Of a stretch of DNA of 64,000 nucleotides, positions 49,494 through 57,314 are shown in pieces. Positions within the stretch are counted from its first letter, which is position 1. The number at the start of each line of letters is the position of its first letter. Location: assembly GCF_051251565.1 (NCBI RefSeq), contig NZ_JBPOFB010000005.1:124001-188000 (forward strand), given 5' to 3'. Made by a program: the position numbers and the translations under genes. The stretch comes from Marivita sp051251565 (GTDB lineage Bacteria; Pseudomonadota; Alphaproteobacteria; Rhodobacterales; Rhodobacteraceae). The notes beneath the pieces are model-generated. The model did not search any database and had not been told where the DNA came from. It worked only from the letters and a program-made list of their open reading frames with translations.

Positions 49494-49877
49494 ATGTCCC
49501 AAAAGAACAACATCTTGATTGTTGAAGATAACACGTTGCTTGCATTGATGATCGAGAGTGCGCTGGAATCCGCTGGCTTTTACAACTTTACGACTTGCGG
49601 CGACAACGCAACCGCTCTTAAGAAAATGGATGAAACGCATTTCTCTTTTGCATTTCTTGATTTCAATCTTGGAGATCAAGAAACCAGCTCCCCGGTCGCA
49701 AACCGTCTGACAACTCTTGGCGTGCCATTTGTCTTTATCACCGGCTATTCCAAATCCACCGGGATTATCCCCGAAGACCTGAAAGAGGTCGGTCGGATCA
49801 ACAAGCCCTTCAAAATCTCCGAAGTCTTGAGCTACGTAAGAACCTACTTGGCTCCGGCCGCGTGTCCTAACGTTTAA
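49494..49877 (+). CDS. Single-domain response regulator
   Basis: 127 residues forming one receiver domain: ILIVEDNTLLALMIESALES (acidic pocket), phosphorylation site Asp56 in FLDFNLGDQ, switch Thr/Ser in FVFITGYSKS and Lys in RINKPFKISEVL. There is no output domain, so it acts through protein contacts or as a phosphate relay. HWE/HisKA_2 kinases often pair with such regulators. Its stop overlaps the convergent hybrid sensor gene in a TTAA sequence. Confidence 0.92.
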   Translation: MSQKNNILIVEDNTLLALMIESALESAGFYNFTTCGDNATALKKMDETHFSFAFLDFNLGDQETSSPVANRLTTLGVPFVFITGYSKSTGIIPEDLKEVGRINKPFKISEVLSYVRTYLAPAACPNV

Positions 49878-51460
49878 GTGCGTTTCTGAATCACGTCGGA
49901 CACTGAGGCAATAAGCGCTTTGGGGTCTACAGGTTTTGCAAAAACCGCAGCAAAGACGCGGCCTTGCGTCATTGCATCCTCTGGTTTTGCGGTGACGAGA
50001 ACCACAGGCACATCCCCGGCCAGAACTGCACATCTGCGAGCAAGCTCCAACCCCGTCATTGTCGGCATGTGCAAGTCTGTAACTATCGCAGACCAACTTC
50101 TTGGCGCTTCCCCCACAAGTTCAAGCGCCTCATCCGGGTTACAGACCGCCACCGCGATGGCCCCCTGATCACTTAGAATCTGAGCGAGGTAGTCGGACAT
50201 AAGCGGGGAATCATCGAGAACCAGAATTTTATGTCCAGTGATGTCTATTTTGCGATCATTCAGGACCGGGCTTGGACCTGTCCACTCTTCGACCGGGCGA
50301 TCAGGCCAAGACAGGATCACACGGTGTTTATCCCCCTGCATATCCCCCAGCCAAAGCCTCGCGCGATTGTCGATCAAAAGCATCTTGATGACTTCGCGGT
50401 TTTGCGGATGAACGTCGGAATGGTCTGGCTCTTCGTTTGACCCTTCAAGAAGCAGGCGTTGTAACTCCGGCGGATCAATCCGGGCGGTGAACCGAATTTC
50501 GACCCCACAGGCGCTAAGGCTTGGGTCAAATGCCCCCAAATACTCTGACGCATCCAGACCGCTGGTGTCGATCACAGATACATCGATCTTGGCGTTGCTC
50601 GCCAAGTCGCACACTCGGGTCAGAACATCCAAAATCACCTGCAAAAAATCTTCGCGGGTGGCCCAAATATATGTCGGATGCTCTACGGCAGACACGCAGA
50701 TCTCACAATCGCTCAGGTTTTGTGTCTCAACGAACTGCGCGGCACTGCGCAACAAAGTCCCAACATCATGATAGCTCGCGGTTTCTCGCGCCCGCACAAA
50801 CAATTCCCGGCTGTCGAGGATCGCCAGCGCATGATCTATCGCCAACTGCATGCGTTCACGTTCGATATCGGTGATCCTGCCGGTCCGCGCGTCTGTGTCG
50901 AACAGTAATTCCGAAATTCCAGACACCAAAGCGATGGAATTTGCGAAATCGTGCATGAGCTTCTGAACGACGTTTTCTGTGGCGCTGTTGGCAGATGCGC
51001 TAACGACTTCACGATAATCCAATGGCTTGGACGGGTGCGCAACAACGCTGTCCACATCCGAGGTCAGGACACACAACCAGTCCCCCGTATCCAGTGTCGA
51101 GACCGACAGATCAACCTTATGCGCCTGACCCCGAGCGTCCTTGATCGAAACGGTGTCGTGCCAATGTCCGCTGATAAGTAGGTTTTCCTTGGATTTGCGC
51201 ATCACCCCGAACGCATCAGACGGGCTGCACAAACCCGTCCAATGCGCATTGTCGTACGACTGCCCCTCTGGGAGCGGAACCATGTTTCTAAACGCAGGAT
51301 TAGAGCAGACCAAATTCCCGCTTTGGGAAAGGATACAAATTCCGTTTGTGACGACATTGAGCAGGTAAGGCGAGGTATACCGGGCCAAGGCTGCCCGCAA
51401 TTGTGGGACAAAAACAATGCCACATTGATTCTGTAAGGCATGAATTTTTGTGGTGTTCAT
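49874..51460 (-). CDS. Hybrid sensor protein: PAS-like, histidine-kinase-like and receiver domains
   Basis: 528 residues from ATG 51460. An N-terminal PAS-like sensor (about 25-130; YLLNVVTNGICILSQSGNLV, CSNPAFRNMVPL), then a dimerisation helix with LMHDFANSIALVSGISELLF whose His is the candidate phosphoacceptor. A region where an ATPase domain is expected is weak: the usual N and G boxes are not recognisable, recalling ChpT-like phosphotransferases. A C-terminal receiver (about 405-528) has ILVLDDSPLMSDYLAQIL and Asp in IVTDLHMPTMTGLEL. It may relay phosphate rather than autophosphorylate. Convergent with the response regulator. Confidence 0.8.
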   Translation of the reverse strand: MNTTKIHALQNQCGIVFVPQLRAALARYTSPYLLNVVTNGICILSQSGNLVCSNPAFRNMVPLPEGQSYDNAHWTGLCSPSDAFGVMRKSKENLLISGHWHDTVSIKDARGQAHKVDLSVSTLDTGDWLCVLTSDVDSVVAHPSKPLDYREVVSASANSATENVVQKLMHDFANSIALVSGISELLFDTDARTGRITDIERERMQLAIDHALAILDSRELFVRARETASYHDVGTLLRSAAQFVETQNLSDCEICVSAVEHPTYIWATREDFLQVILDVLTRVCDLASNAKIDVSVIDTSGLDASEYLGAFDPSLSACGVEIRFTARIDPPELQRLLLEGSNEEPDHSDVHPQNREVIKMLLIDNRARLWLGDMQGDKHRVILSWPDRPVEEWTGPSPVLNDRKIDITGHKILVLDDSPLMSDYLAQILSDQGAIAVAVCNPDEALELVGEAPRSWSAIVTDLHMPTMTGLELARRCAVLAGDVPVVLVTAKPEDAMTQGRVFAAVFAKPVDPKALIASVSDVIQKRT

Positions 51461-51761
51461 TTTAATGCAACGTCTTTCGCGTGGCCAATAGCCTTTGTTC
51501 CGGTGTTGCAAAGTCCCTGACTAAATCAAGCGCACCGTCATCTTGGCAAATTCTTCGGCTGCGATTGAAAGGCTTATCTGCTTGTTCTGCAAGGCCCTTT
51601 TCCAAACAAAAACAAACACGCACTCCGAGCTGACCGCATAAACGTTTACGCCCCAAACGAAACTTAAGCAACTATCGAGATGTTTCTCTCAGATTTGGCC
51701 AATGCTCCATGAGGGTGTCGCCATTGCGATACCGAATGGAGCCGCCGCTGCAACCAGAGGC
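51461..51761. other. Intergenic interval, no gene seen
   Basis: About 300 bases between the hybrid sensor start and the hydrolase stop, moderately AT-rich. A 69-codon minus-strand frame (51671-51462) lacks a ribosome site and recognisable content. It probably holds the sensor gene's promoter. Confidence 0.45.
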
Positions 51762-52514
51762 TCAGACGCTTTCGGGATACAGCACAGGCACGTCAATGGT
51801 CATGAAGTCGCGCAAAATCCGATTGAAGATATCGGGCTTTTCAAGATGCGCGGCATGCGCACAATTCGGAATGACGGCAAGCGCGCTGCGCGGGATCGAG
51901 GTCCAAAGCTGTTCGGTTTGCTGCCAAGGATAGGTGCGGTCATGGTCGCCCCAGATCACAAGTGTGTCTGCGTCAATCGACTCGAGTTTGTGCACGCCAC
52001 ACCAAGAGTGCATCGCATCCAGCCCCGCGTTGATTGCTTGCAGACTGCTCCGTTCCGCGATGGCGGCGCAGGCTTCAAAGGCTGGGGCGTACTCGTGTTC
52101 CAGAAACCATGTCGCCGCGATACGGCGCGCTGTCTTGCGTGGCCCATCCGATTGCGCGCGCCATTTCGACATCTCGATCGTCTCGAAACGCCCCGGCAAC
52201 GCCCCCGTTGCCCCGGTGCCGTACAACACCAGCCGCGAGACCCTTTCGGGAATGGTCGCCGCAATTTCCTGTGCAATCATCCCGCCCATGGAATGGCCCA
52301 GCAGGTGAAACCGGTCGATGCCTTTGGTGCCAAGGGTGTTGATCACCCAATCGGCATAACCTGCAATGCTGTCGGGTGCGGCACGGTCCGCATTTTCACC
52401 AAACCCCGGCAGATCGACGGTCACGACGTCCACAACACCCTGTAGCGCCGAGGTCAGCGTGGGCCATTGGCGGCTTCCCCCCATGAACCCATGAACAAAG
52501 ACCAAGGGCATCAT
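51762..52514 (-). CDS. Alpha/beta-fold hydrolase
   Basis: 250 residues. Oxyanion region VFVHGFMGGSRQWP, nucleophile elbow LLGHSMGGMIAQE (Ser), acid in LVIWGDHDRTYPW (Asp) and His in IPNCAHAAHLEKPD complete the triad. The substrate is unknown. The start ATG overlaps the stop of the ABC permease gene, so it is the last gene of the betaine-type transport operon and may act on an imported ester or amide. Confidence 0.88.
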   Translation of the reverse strand: MMPLVFVHGFMGGSRQWPTLTSALQGVVDVVTVDLPGFGENADRAAPDSIAGYADWVINTLGTKGIDRFHLLGHSMGGMIAQEIAATIPERVSRLVLYGTGATGALPGRFETIEMSKWRAQSDGPRKTARRIAATWFLEHEYAPAFEACAAIAERSSLQAINAGLDAMHSWCGVHKLESIDADTLVIWGDHDRTYPWQQTEQLWTSIPRSALAVIPNCAHAAHLEKPDIFNRILRDFMTIDVPVLYPESV

Positions 52515-54052
52515 TTGCGCGCACCTTGTACGATGCGATCCAGGATCATGGCGCAGAACAGAATGGCAAACCCGGCCAGGATACCCTGTCCTACATTGGC
52601 GTATTGAAGCGCTTCAAGCACGTCTTCGCCCAAGCCCTTGGCCCCGATCAGCGACGCCACCACCACCATCGCAAGCGACAGCATGATCGTCTGGTTGATC
52701 CCGGCCCGGATCGACGGGCTGGCCAATGGCAGATCAACCTTGGTCAGAAGATACCATTTGTTGGCACCAAAGCTGATCGCGGCTTCGCGCACGCTTTCGG
52801 GCACACCGCGCAGGCCCAACACGGTCAGCCGCACCACAGGGGTGCCGCCAAAGATCATCGTGACCACCACGGCGGCCGGTTTGCCAACGCCAAAGAACGC
52901 GATGACCGGGACCATGAACACAAACGCGGGCATGGTCTGCATGAAGTCCATGATGGGCTGAATGAAGGCGTAAAAGCGCGGTCTGCGCGCAGCGAACATG
53001 CCCAGCGGAATGCCAATGGCAATCGACAGACAGGCGGCTGTGCCCAGCAGGGCCAGCGTGGTCATCGCGGCCTCCCAAAAGCCGAGCAGCCCCATATAGG
53101 CCAGAAACGCCCCCGAATAGATCGCCGCGCGCAGGCCAGCTGTGAGCCATGTCAGCAGCACGATCAGACTGGCGATCACGATCCACGGAGTTTGCACCAG
53201 AATGACCTCAAGCGCGTCCAGAAGGGACCGGATGCCAAAGGTCAGCCCGTCAAAGAACGCCTCGCTGTTGCGCACGCACCATGCGATGAAATTCTCGACC
53301 CATGTGATACCTGTCAGGCGGATGTCGGGATCGGTTGGAAATGTGCTTAGCAACGAAAAACGCCCCGGAAAGCTATAATGCACCATGGCCGTTGACACGA
53401 TCAGCACCATGAACACAGCGCTCAGGATGATGTGCTGAATGGGCAAACCCGACCGAACCGTCCGATCCGACAGCCAGTTTGAAAACCGCGACTCCAGCGC
53501 CCAATTGGCGACAATCGCCTGTGCAAACTTGACCAGCACAAGCAGAGCAATGCCGGTGAACACGATCCACGGGCCTTGCGCGGCAAGCTCTGCCGCCTCG
53601 TGGCGGATACCGCCGATATTGGCTTCGAGCGAGTCCACGGTGCGTTGAAACGCATCGACGCGATCCGATCCGCTTTCGATTGCCGCCGCAAGCTGCTGAC
53701 GGCGCAGGTCCAGCGTGCCTTCGATCGACGCAATGCGCGCCATGGCGTCTGCCGCGAGATCGCCAAACAAACCGCGCGCGATTTGCACAAAGGCAACCGC
53801 TTCGAGGATCAGGAACGGCAGCGCCCAGGACCAAAGCCCCCGCGCGCCAAACCAGATCGGGCCGAACAGCCCCGCGATCAGATTGAAAGTCGGCGTAAAC
53901 CGCGATGACGCGCCGATCTTGTCGAAGTTCTGGATGTAGTAGTCGGGACTGGTGCGCACAAAAGTGCGAATGTTCTCGCGGCGCTCTTCGGCATAGGCGA
54001 GGGCTGCTTCGCTTTCGGTGTCTTCAAGGGGATTGATGTCTTGTTTGTTCAT
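52511..54052 (-). CDS. proW: Glycine betaine/proline ABC transporter permease (ProW-like) with N-terminal extension
   Basis: 513 residues. The C-terminal ~250 residues are the BPD permease domain (TTLALLGTAACLSIAIGIPL, the EAA-type loop VPESVREAAISFGANKWYL). The N-terminal ~240 residues are extra relative to E. coli ProW: FTPTFNLIAGLFGPIWFGAR resembles the membrane motif of DUF2628-type proteins, followed by a coiled coil (IEGTLDLRRQQLAAAIESGS) and another membrane segment. It overlaps ProV upstream and the hydrolase downstream by four bases each. Confidence 0.9.
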   Translation of the reverse strand: MNKQDINPLEDTESEAALAYAEERRENIRTFVRTSPDYYIQNFDKIGASSRFTPTFNLIAGLFGPIWFGARGLWSWALPFLILEAVAFVQIARGLFGDLAADAMARIASIEGTLDLRRQQLAAAIESGSDRVDAFQRTVDSLEANIGGIRHEAAELAAQGPWIVFTGIALLVLVKFAQAIVANWALESRFSNWLSDRTVRSGLPIQHIILSAVFMVLIVSTAMVHYSFPGRFSLLSTFPTDPDIRLTGITWVENFIAWCVRNSEAFFDGLTFGIRSLLDALEVILVQTPWIVIASLIVLLTWLTAGLRAAIYSGAFLAYMGLLGFWEAAMTTLALLGTAACLSIAIGIPLGMFAARRPRFYAFIQPIMDFMQTMPAFVFMVPVIAFFGVGKPAAVVVTMIFGGTPVVRLTVLGLRGVPESVREAAISFGANKWYLLTKVDLPLASPSIRAGINQTIMLSLAMVVVASLIGAKGLGEDVLEALQYANVGQGILAGFAILFCAMILDRIVQGARK

Positions 54053-55104
54053 GACATTTCCGTCCCTTCGATCACGGTTCTGAGCAGGTCTGCGCGGGTG
54101 ATGACGCCAACATCTGTGCCGCCGTCTTCGACCAGTATCGCGCTGTCATCTTCTATGGCGAGGGTGATGAGGTTGCTCAGGTTTTCGGTCTCGTTCACAC
54201 GCGGCGCATCCGCAGGCAGCGGGCCGTGTGCCGCCATATAAGCCTCCAAAGGCTGCATCACCGCATGGGCATGCACCACCTTGAGCCGTGAAATACCGGC
54301 GACGAAATCGGACACGTAGTCATCCGCCGGATGCATCACGATGTCTTCGGCGGTACCCATCTGCACCATCTTGCCATCCCGCATGATCGCAATGCGGTCG
54401 CCAATGCGCACGGCCTCGTCCAGATCATGGGTGATGAAGACGGTCGATTTCTTGAGGATCTTGCTGAGCCGAATGAACTCGTCCTGCAATTGGCGACGGA
54501 TCAACGGGTCCAGTGCCGAGAACGGCTCGTCCATGAGCAATACATCCGGGTTCGCCGCCAGCGCACGAGCAAGGCCCACCCGCTGTTGCATGCCGCCCGA
54601 CAGCTCATGCGCGAATTTCGCCCCCCACGCGCCAAGTTCGACGATGTCCAGAATAGCCGCCGCCTGCCGCATGCGTTCGTTTTTGGCCACCTGACGAATT
54701 TCCAATGGCATCGCCACGTTATCCAGCACGGAGCGGTGCGGCATGAGGGCGAAGTTCTGGAACACCATCCCGATCTTGCGGTTGCGGAAGGTCTGCAATT
54801 CCTTTGGCCCGAGCGCCATGACATCGGTGCCCTCGATCTCGATCTTGCCAGAGGTCGGCTCTAACAGCCGGTTGAAGTGGCGCACGAGCGTGGACTTGCC
54901 GCTGCCGGACAGGCCCATGATGCAGAAAATCTCACCGCGTTTCACGTCAAGGCTGACATCCGCCACACCCACGACCGCGTTGAATTCGGCCAGCACTTCG
55001 GCCTTGGTCAATCCACGTTCATGAATGGCCTTGAGCGCCAGTTCGGGCCGGGCCCCGAATATCTTCCAGACATTGGAAATCTCTATGACGACATCGTCAT
55101 TCAT
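54049..55104 (-). CDS. proV: Glycine betaine/proline ABC transporter ATP-binding protein
   Basis: 351 residues: Walker A GLSGSGKSTLVRHFNRL, Q-loop (MVFQNFALMPHRSVLDNVAM), signature ELSGGMQQRVGLARALAANP, Walker B VLLMDEPFSALDPL and switch FITHDLDEAVRIGD. A C-terminal CBS-like region (about 270-351; SAILVEDGGTDVGVITRADL) is typical of the osmoregulatory ProV/OpuAA class. Start ATG 55104; an upstream start at 55152 adds an unconserved leader. Confidence 0.93.
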   Translation of the reverse strand: MNDDVVIEISNVWKIFGARPELALKAIHERGLTKAEVLAEFNAVVGVADVSLDVKRGEIFCIMGLSGSGKSTLVRHFNRLLEPTSGKIEIEGTDVMALGPKELQTFRNRKIGMVFQNFALMPHRSVLDNVAMPLEIRQVAKNERMRQAAAILDIVELGAWGAKFAHELSGGMQQRVGLARALAANPDVLLMDEPFSALDPLIRRQLQDEFIRLSKILKKSTVFITHDLDEAVRIGDRIAIMRDGKMVQMGTAEDIVMHPADDYVSDFVAGISRLKVVHAHAVMQPLEAYMAAHGPLPADAPRVNETENLSNLITLAIEDDSAILVEDGGTDVGVITRADLLRTVIEGTEMS

Positions 55105-55179
55105 GCGCTTACGCCTTGTCAGGGAAGGGATGCGGGCACCGGTGTCACACACCGTGCCCGCATGTTTCGGATCAGACGA

Positions 55180-56145
55180 TCAGAGGCCCAGCCAGCCGTC
55201 CACACGGTCGGAATTGGCATTGACCCACTCGGCGGCAACTTCTGCCGGATCGCGGCCATTGGCGCTGATTTCAAACGCGAGTTGGCTCACGTCTTCGGCG
55301 TTGAGGCTGAAATTCGCAAAGAATTCGGAGATCGCGGGCGACCGATCCACAAGCGAATTGGACCATGCGATCTGCACATCCTTCAGCGCGTCCTTTGAGG
55401 CAACCATGGATTTTGTGTACCAATCGGGGTCATCAGATGGCTGCACCATCACGTATTTCTCGGGATCAAATGTCGGTTCGGTCAACATCTGAACGTCGAA
55501 CATGAACCAAACAGCATGCGGCTCATAGCAGTAGAACGCATAGCCTTCCCCCTTGGCGATGCTGTCCTTGATGCGCGCGGTCTTGACCGCCTCTTCGGTG
55601 CGGACAGGTTCGATGAAATCCAACAACCCGTAATCGCGGACCTTGACCTCGTTCACATTGGCCGACGCCCAACCGGGCGCGCCAATCCACATTTCGCCAC
55701 GCCCATTGCCGTCACTGTCCATCAGCGCCGCCACATCCGGGCGACCCAGGTCTGCAATGTCGGTGATGTTGTTCGCTTCACCGAAATCCTTGGTCACGCA
55801 GAAGCCCTGATTGCCCTGATATGGGTTGGAGGACAGCGTGACGGTCCCTGCTTCATCCACATATTGCTTGGTAAAGCTTTCCTGGTTCGGCAGCCATACA
55901 TCCGGGTGCACGTCGATATCGCCCTTGCCCTGATCCATCGCCTGAAAGATCGTGGCGTTGTTGCCGGGCACGTATTCCACCTGACCACCAATGCGGGACG
56001 TGACGACTTCGCCCAGAACATAGGCGATTGCCTGCGCTCCGGTCCAGGACGGCACGCCGATCTTGACCTCTTCCGACGCAAAGGCAGGAAGCGCGAAAAC
56101 GCTGACCGCCGTCGCAAGTCCTAAGGATTTAAATGTAGATGTCAT
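55180..56145 (-). CDS. proX: Glycine betaine/proline-type substrate-binding protein
   Basis: 321 residues with a signal peptide (STFKSLGLATAVSVFALPAFA, cleavage after AFA-S) and the OpuAC fold: KIGVPSWTGAQAIAYVLGEV, DVHPDVWLPNQESFTKQYVD, GYAFYCYEPHAVWFMFD. Several Trp and Tyr residues could form the aromatic cage for a quaternary amine. Betaine, choline or a related compatible solute is likely; the exact ligand is not readable. First gene of the transport operon, divergent from a LysR gene. Confidence 0.9.
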   Translation of the reverse strand: MTSTFKSLGLATAVSVFALPAFASEEVKIGVPSWTGAQAIAYVLGEVVTSRIGGQVEYVPGNNATIFQAMDQGKGDIDVHPDVWLPNQESFTKQYVDEAGTVTLSSNPYQGNQGFCVTKDFGEANNITDIADLGRPDVAALMDSDGNGRGEMWIGAPGWASANVNEVKVRDYGLLDFIEPVRTEEAVKTARIKDSIAKGEGYAFYCYEPHAVWFMFDVQMLTEPTFDPEKYVMVQPSDDPDWYTKSMVASKDALKDVQIAWSNSLVDRSPAISEFFANFSLNAEDVSQLAFEISANGRDPAEVAAEWVNANSDRVDGWLGL

Positions 56146-56405
56146 GTTGGATCCTCTGTTGGTTGGGGCCACGTCACGCGGCCTGTTCATTCTTTTCCCG
56201 TGCGCAATTCTTGTCGCTGCGTCACCGGCCCCTGCCCGCGAATTGTCTTGTCACTCTGCCAGCGTCACGAAGGCGTGTGGGGGCCATCCCCAAGCCTAGA
56301 AACAGAGTCTCGCGCCGTGCCAATTCAAACATTTCATTAAATCATTCCGAATTTGCATAGTTTTCGCTAAGCTGCCGAAAAAGCCATAGATGCAAGGGGG
56401 TTAAG

Positions 56406-57290
56406 ATGGATCTGAACTGGTTGCGCGATTTCGACTGTCTTGCCCGATCGCAGAACTTCACGCGCGCAGCTGATGAAAGAAACATCACTCAGTCAGCATT
56501 CAGCCGCCGGATCAAAGCACTGGAAAGCTGGGTTGGCCTGCCTCTGGTGAACCGTGCAACCTATCCAGTACAGCTTACCGAAGCCGGGCATCACTTTTTG
56601 CCGATCGCCAAAGCGGCGATTTCACAACTGTCGGATGCGCGGCAAACCCTGCGTGATGCAGACCGGGGGGAACACCGGTTCATAAGATTCTCGGTCCTGC
56701 ACACGATCTCGGTCAATTATCTGGCAAACCGGCTTGAGACGCTCCAGACCGCGATGCCCAATATCCGAACCCGCGTGATCTCTGACTCGCTCAGCACCTG
56801 TTGCGACCTTCTGGTGGAAGGGGCGGTCGATATCATGCTGTGCTACACTCACAGTGCCGTATCCCCGACCATCGACGCCACCGCGTTCGATCGCAAAGAC
56901 CTGATGACCGACCACCTGATCCCTGTCGCCACAGCCCAATCTGTGCGCGCTTTTGGCTGGTCCCTTGACGATCCCCGCAATACCGACATCCCGTATCTCG
57001 CCTATGAACAATCCAGCTTTCTCGGGATGGTCGTGGAACACACAATCGGGCGAAAGCGCTTCGACGTCGAAACCATCTATGTGGACGGTCTGGTCGAGGC
57101 CGTGAAGCGCAGGCTCCTGGCTGGAAGTGGCTTTGCCTGGATGCCCGAAACCGCGGTCCAGCAGGAACTTGACCAAGGTCGCGTCGTTCCCATCGGAGGC
57201 TCGACGTGGCGCGCACCAATGCAGATTGCAGCCTACGCGGATCCCACACAGTTCGACGCGTCGACACGGACGCTCTGGGATGTGTTATGA
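56406..57290 (+). CDS. LysR family transcriptional regulator
   Basis: 294 residues. N-terminal winged helix WLRDFDCLARSQNFTRAADE, with NITQSAFSRRIKALESWVGL as the recognition region, then an inducer-binding domain (IRFSVLHTISVNYLANRLET). It is divergent from proX across a 260-base gap and is a candidate regulator of the ABC operon. ATG 56406 has AAGGGGG about seven bases upstream. Confidence 0.88.
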   Translation: MDLNWLRDFDCLARSQNFTRAADERNITQSAFSRRIKALESWVGLPLVNRATYPVQLTEAGHHFLPIAKAAISQLSDARQTLRDADRGEHRFIRFSVLHTISVNYLANRLETLQTAMPNIRTRVISDSLSTCCDLLVEGAVDIMLCYTHSAVSPTIDATAFDRKDLMTDHLIPVATAQSVRAFGWSLDDPRNTDIPYLAYEQSSFLGMVVEHTIGRKRFDVETIYVDGLVEAVKRRLLAGSGFAWMPETAVQQELDQGRVVPIGGSTWRAPMQIAAYADPTQFDASTRTLWDVL

Positions 57291-57314
57291 ACCGAATACG
57301 GCGATCAAGCTGAG

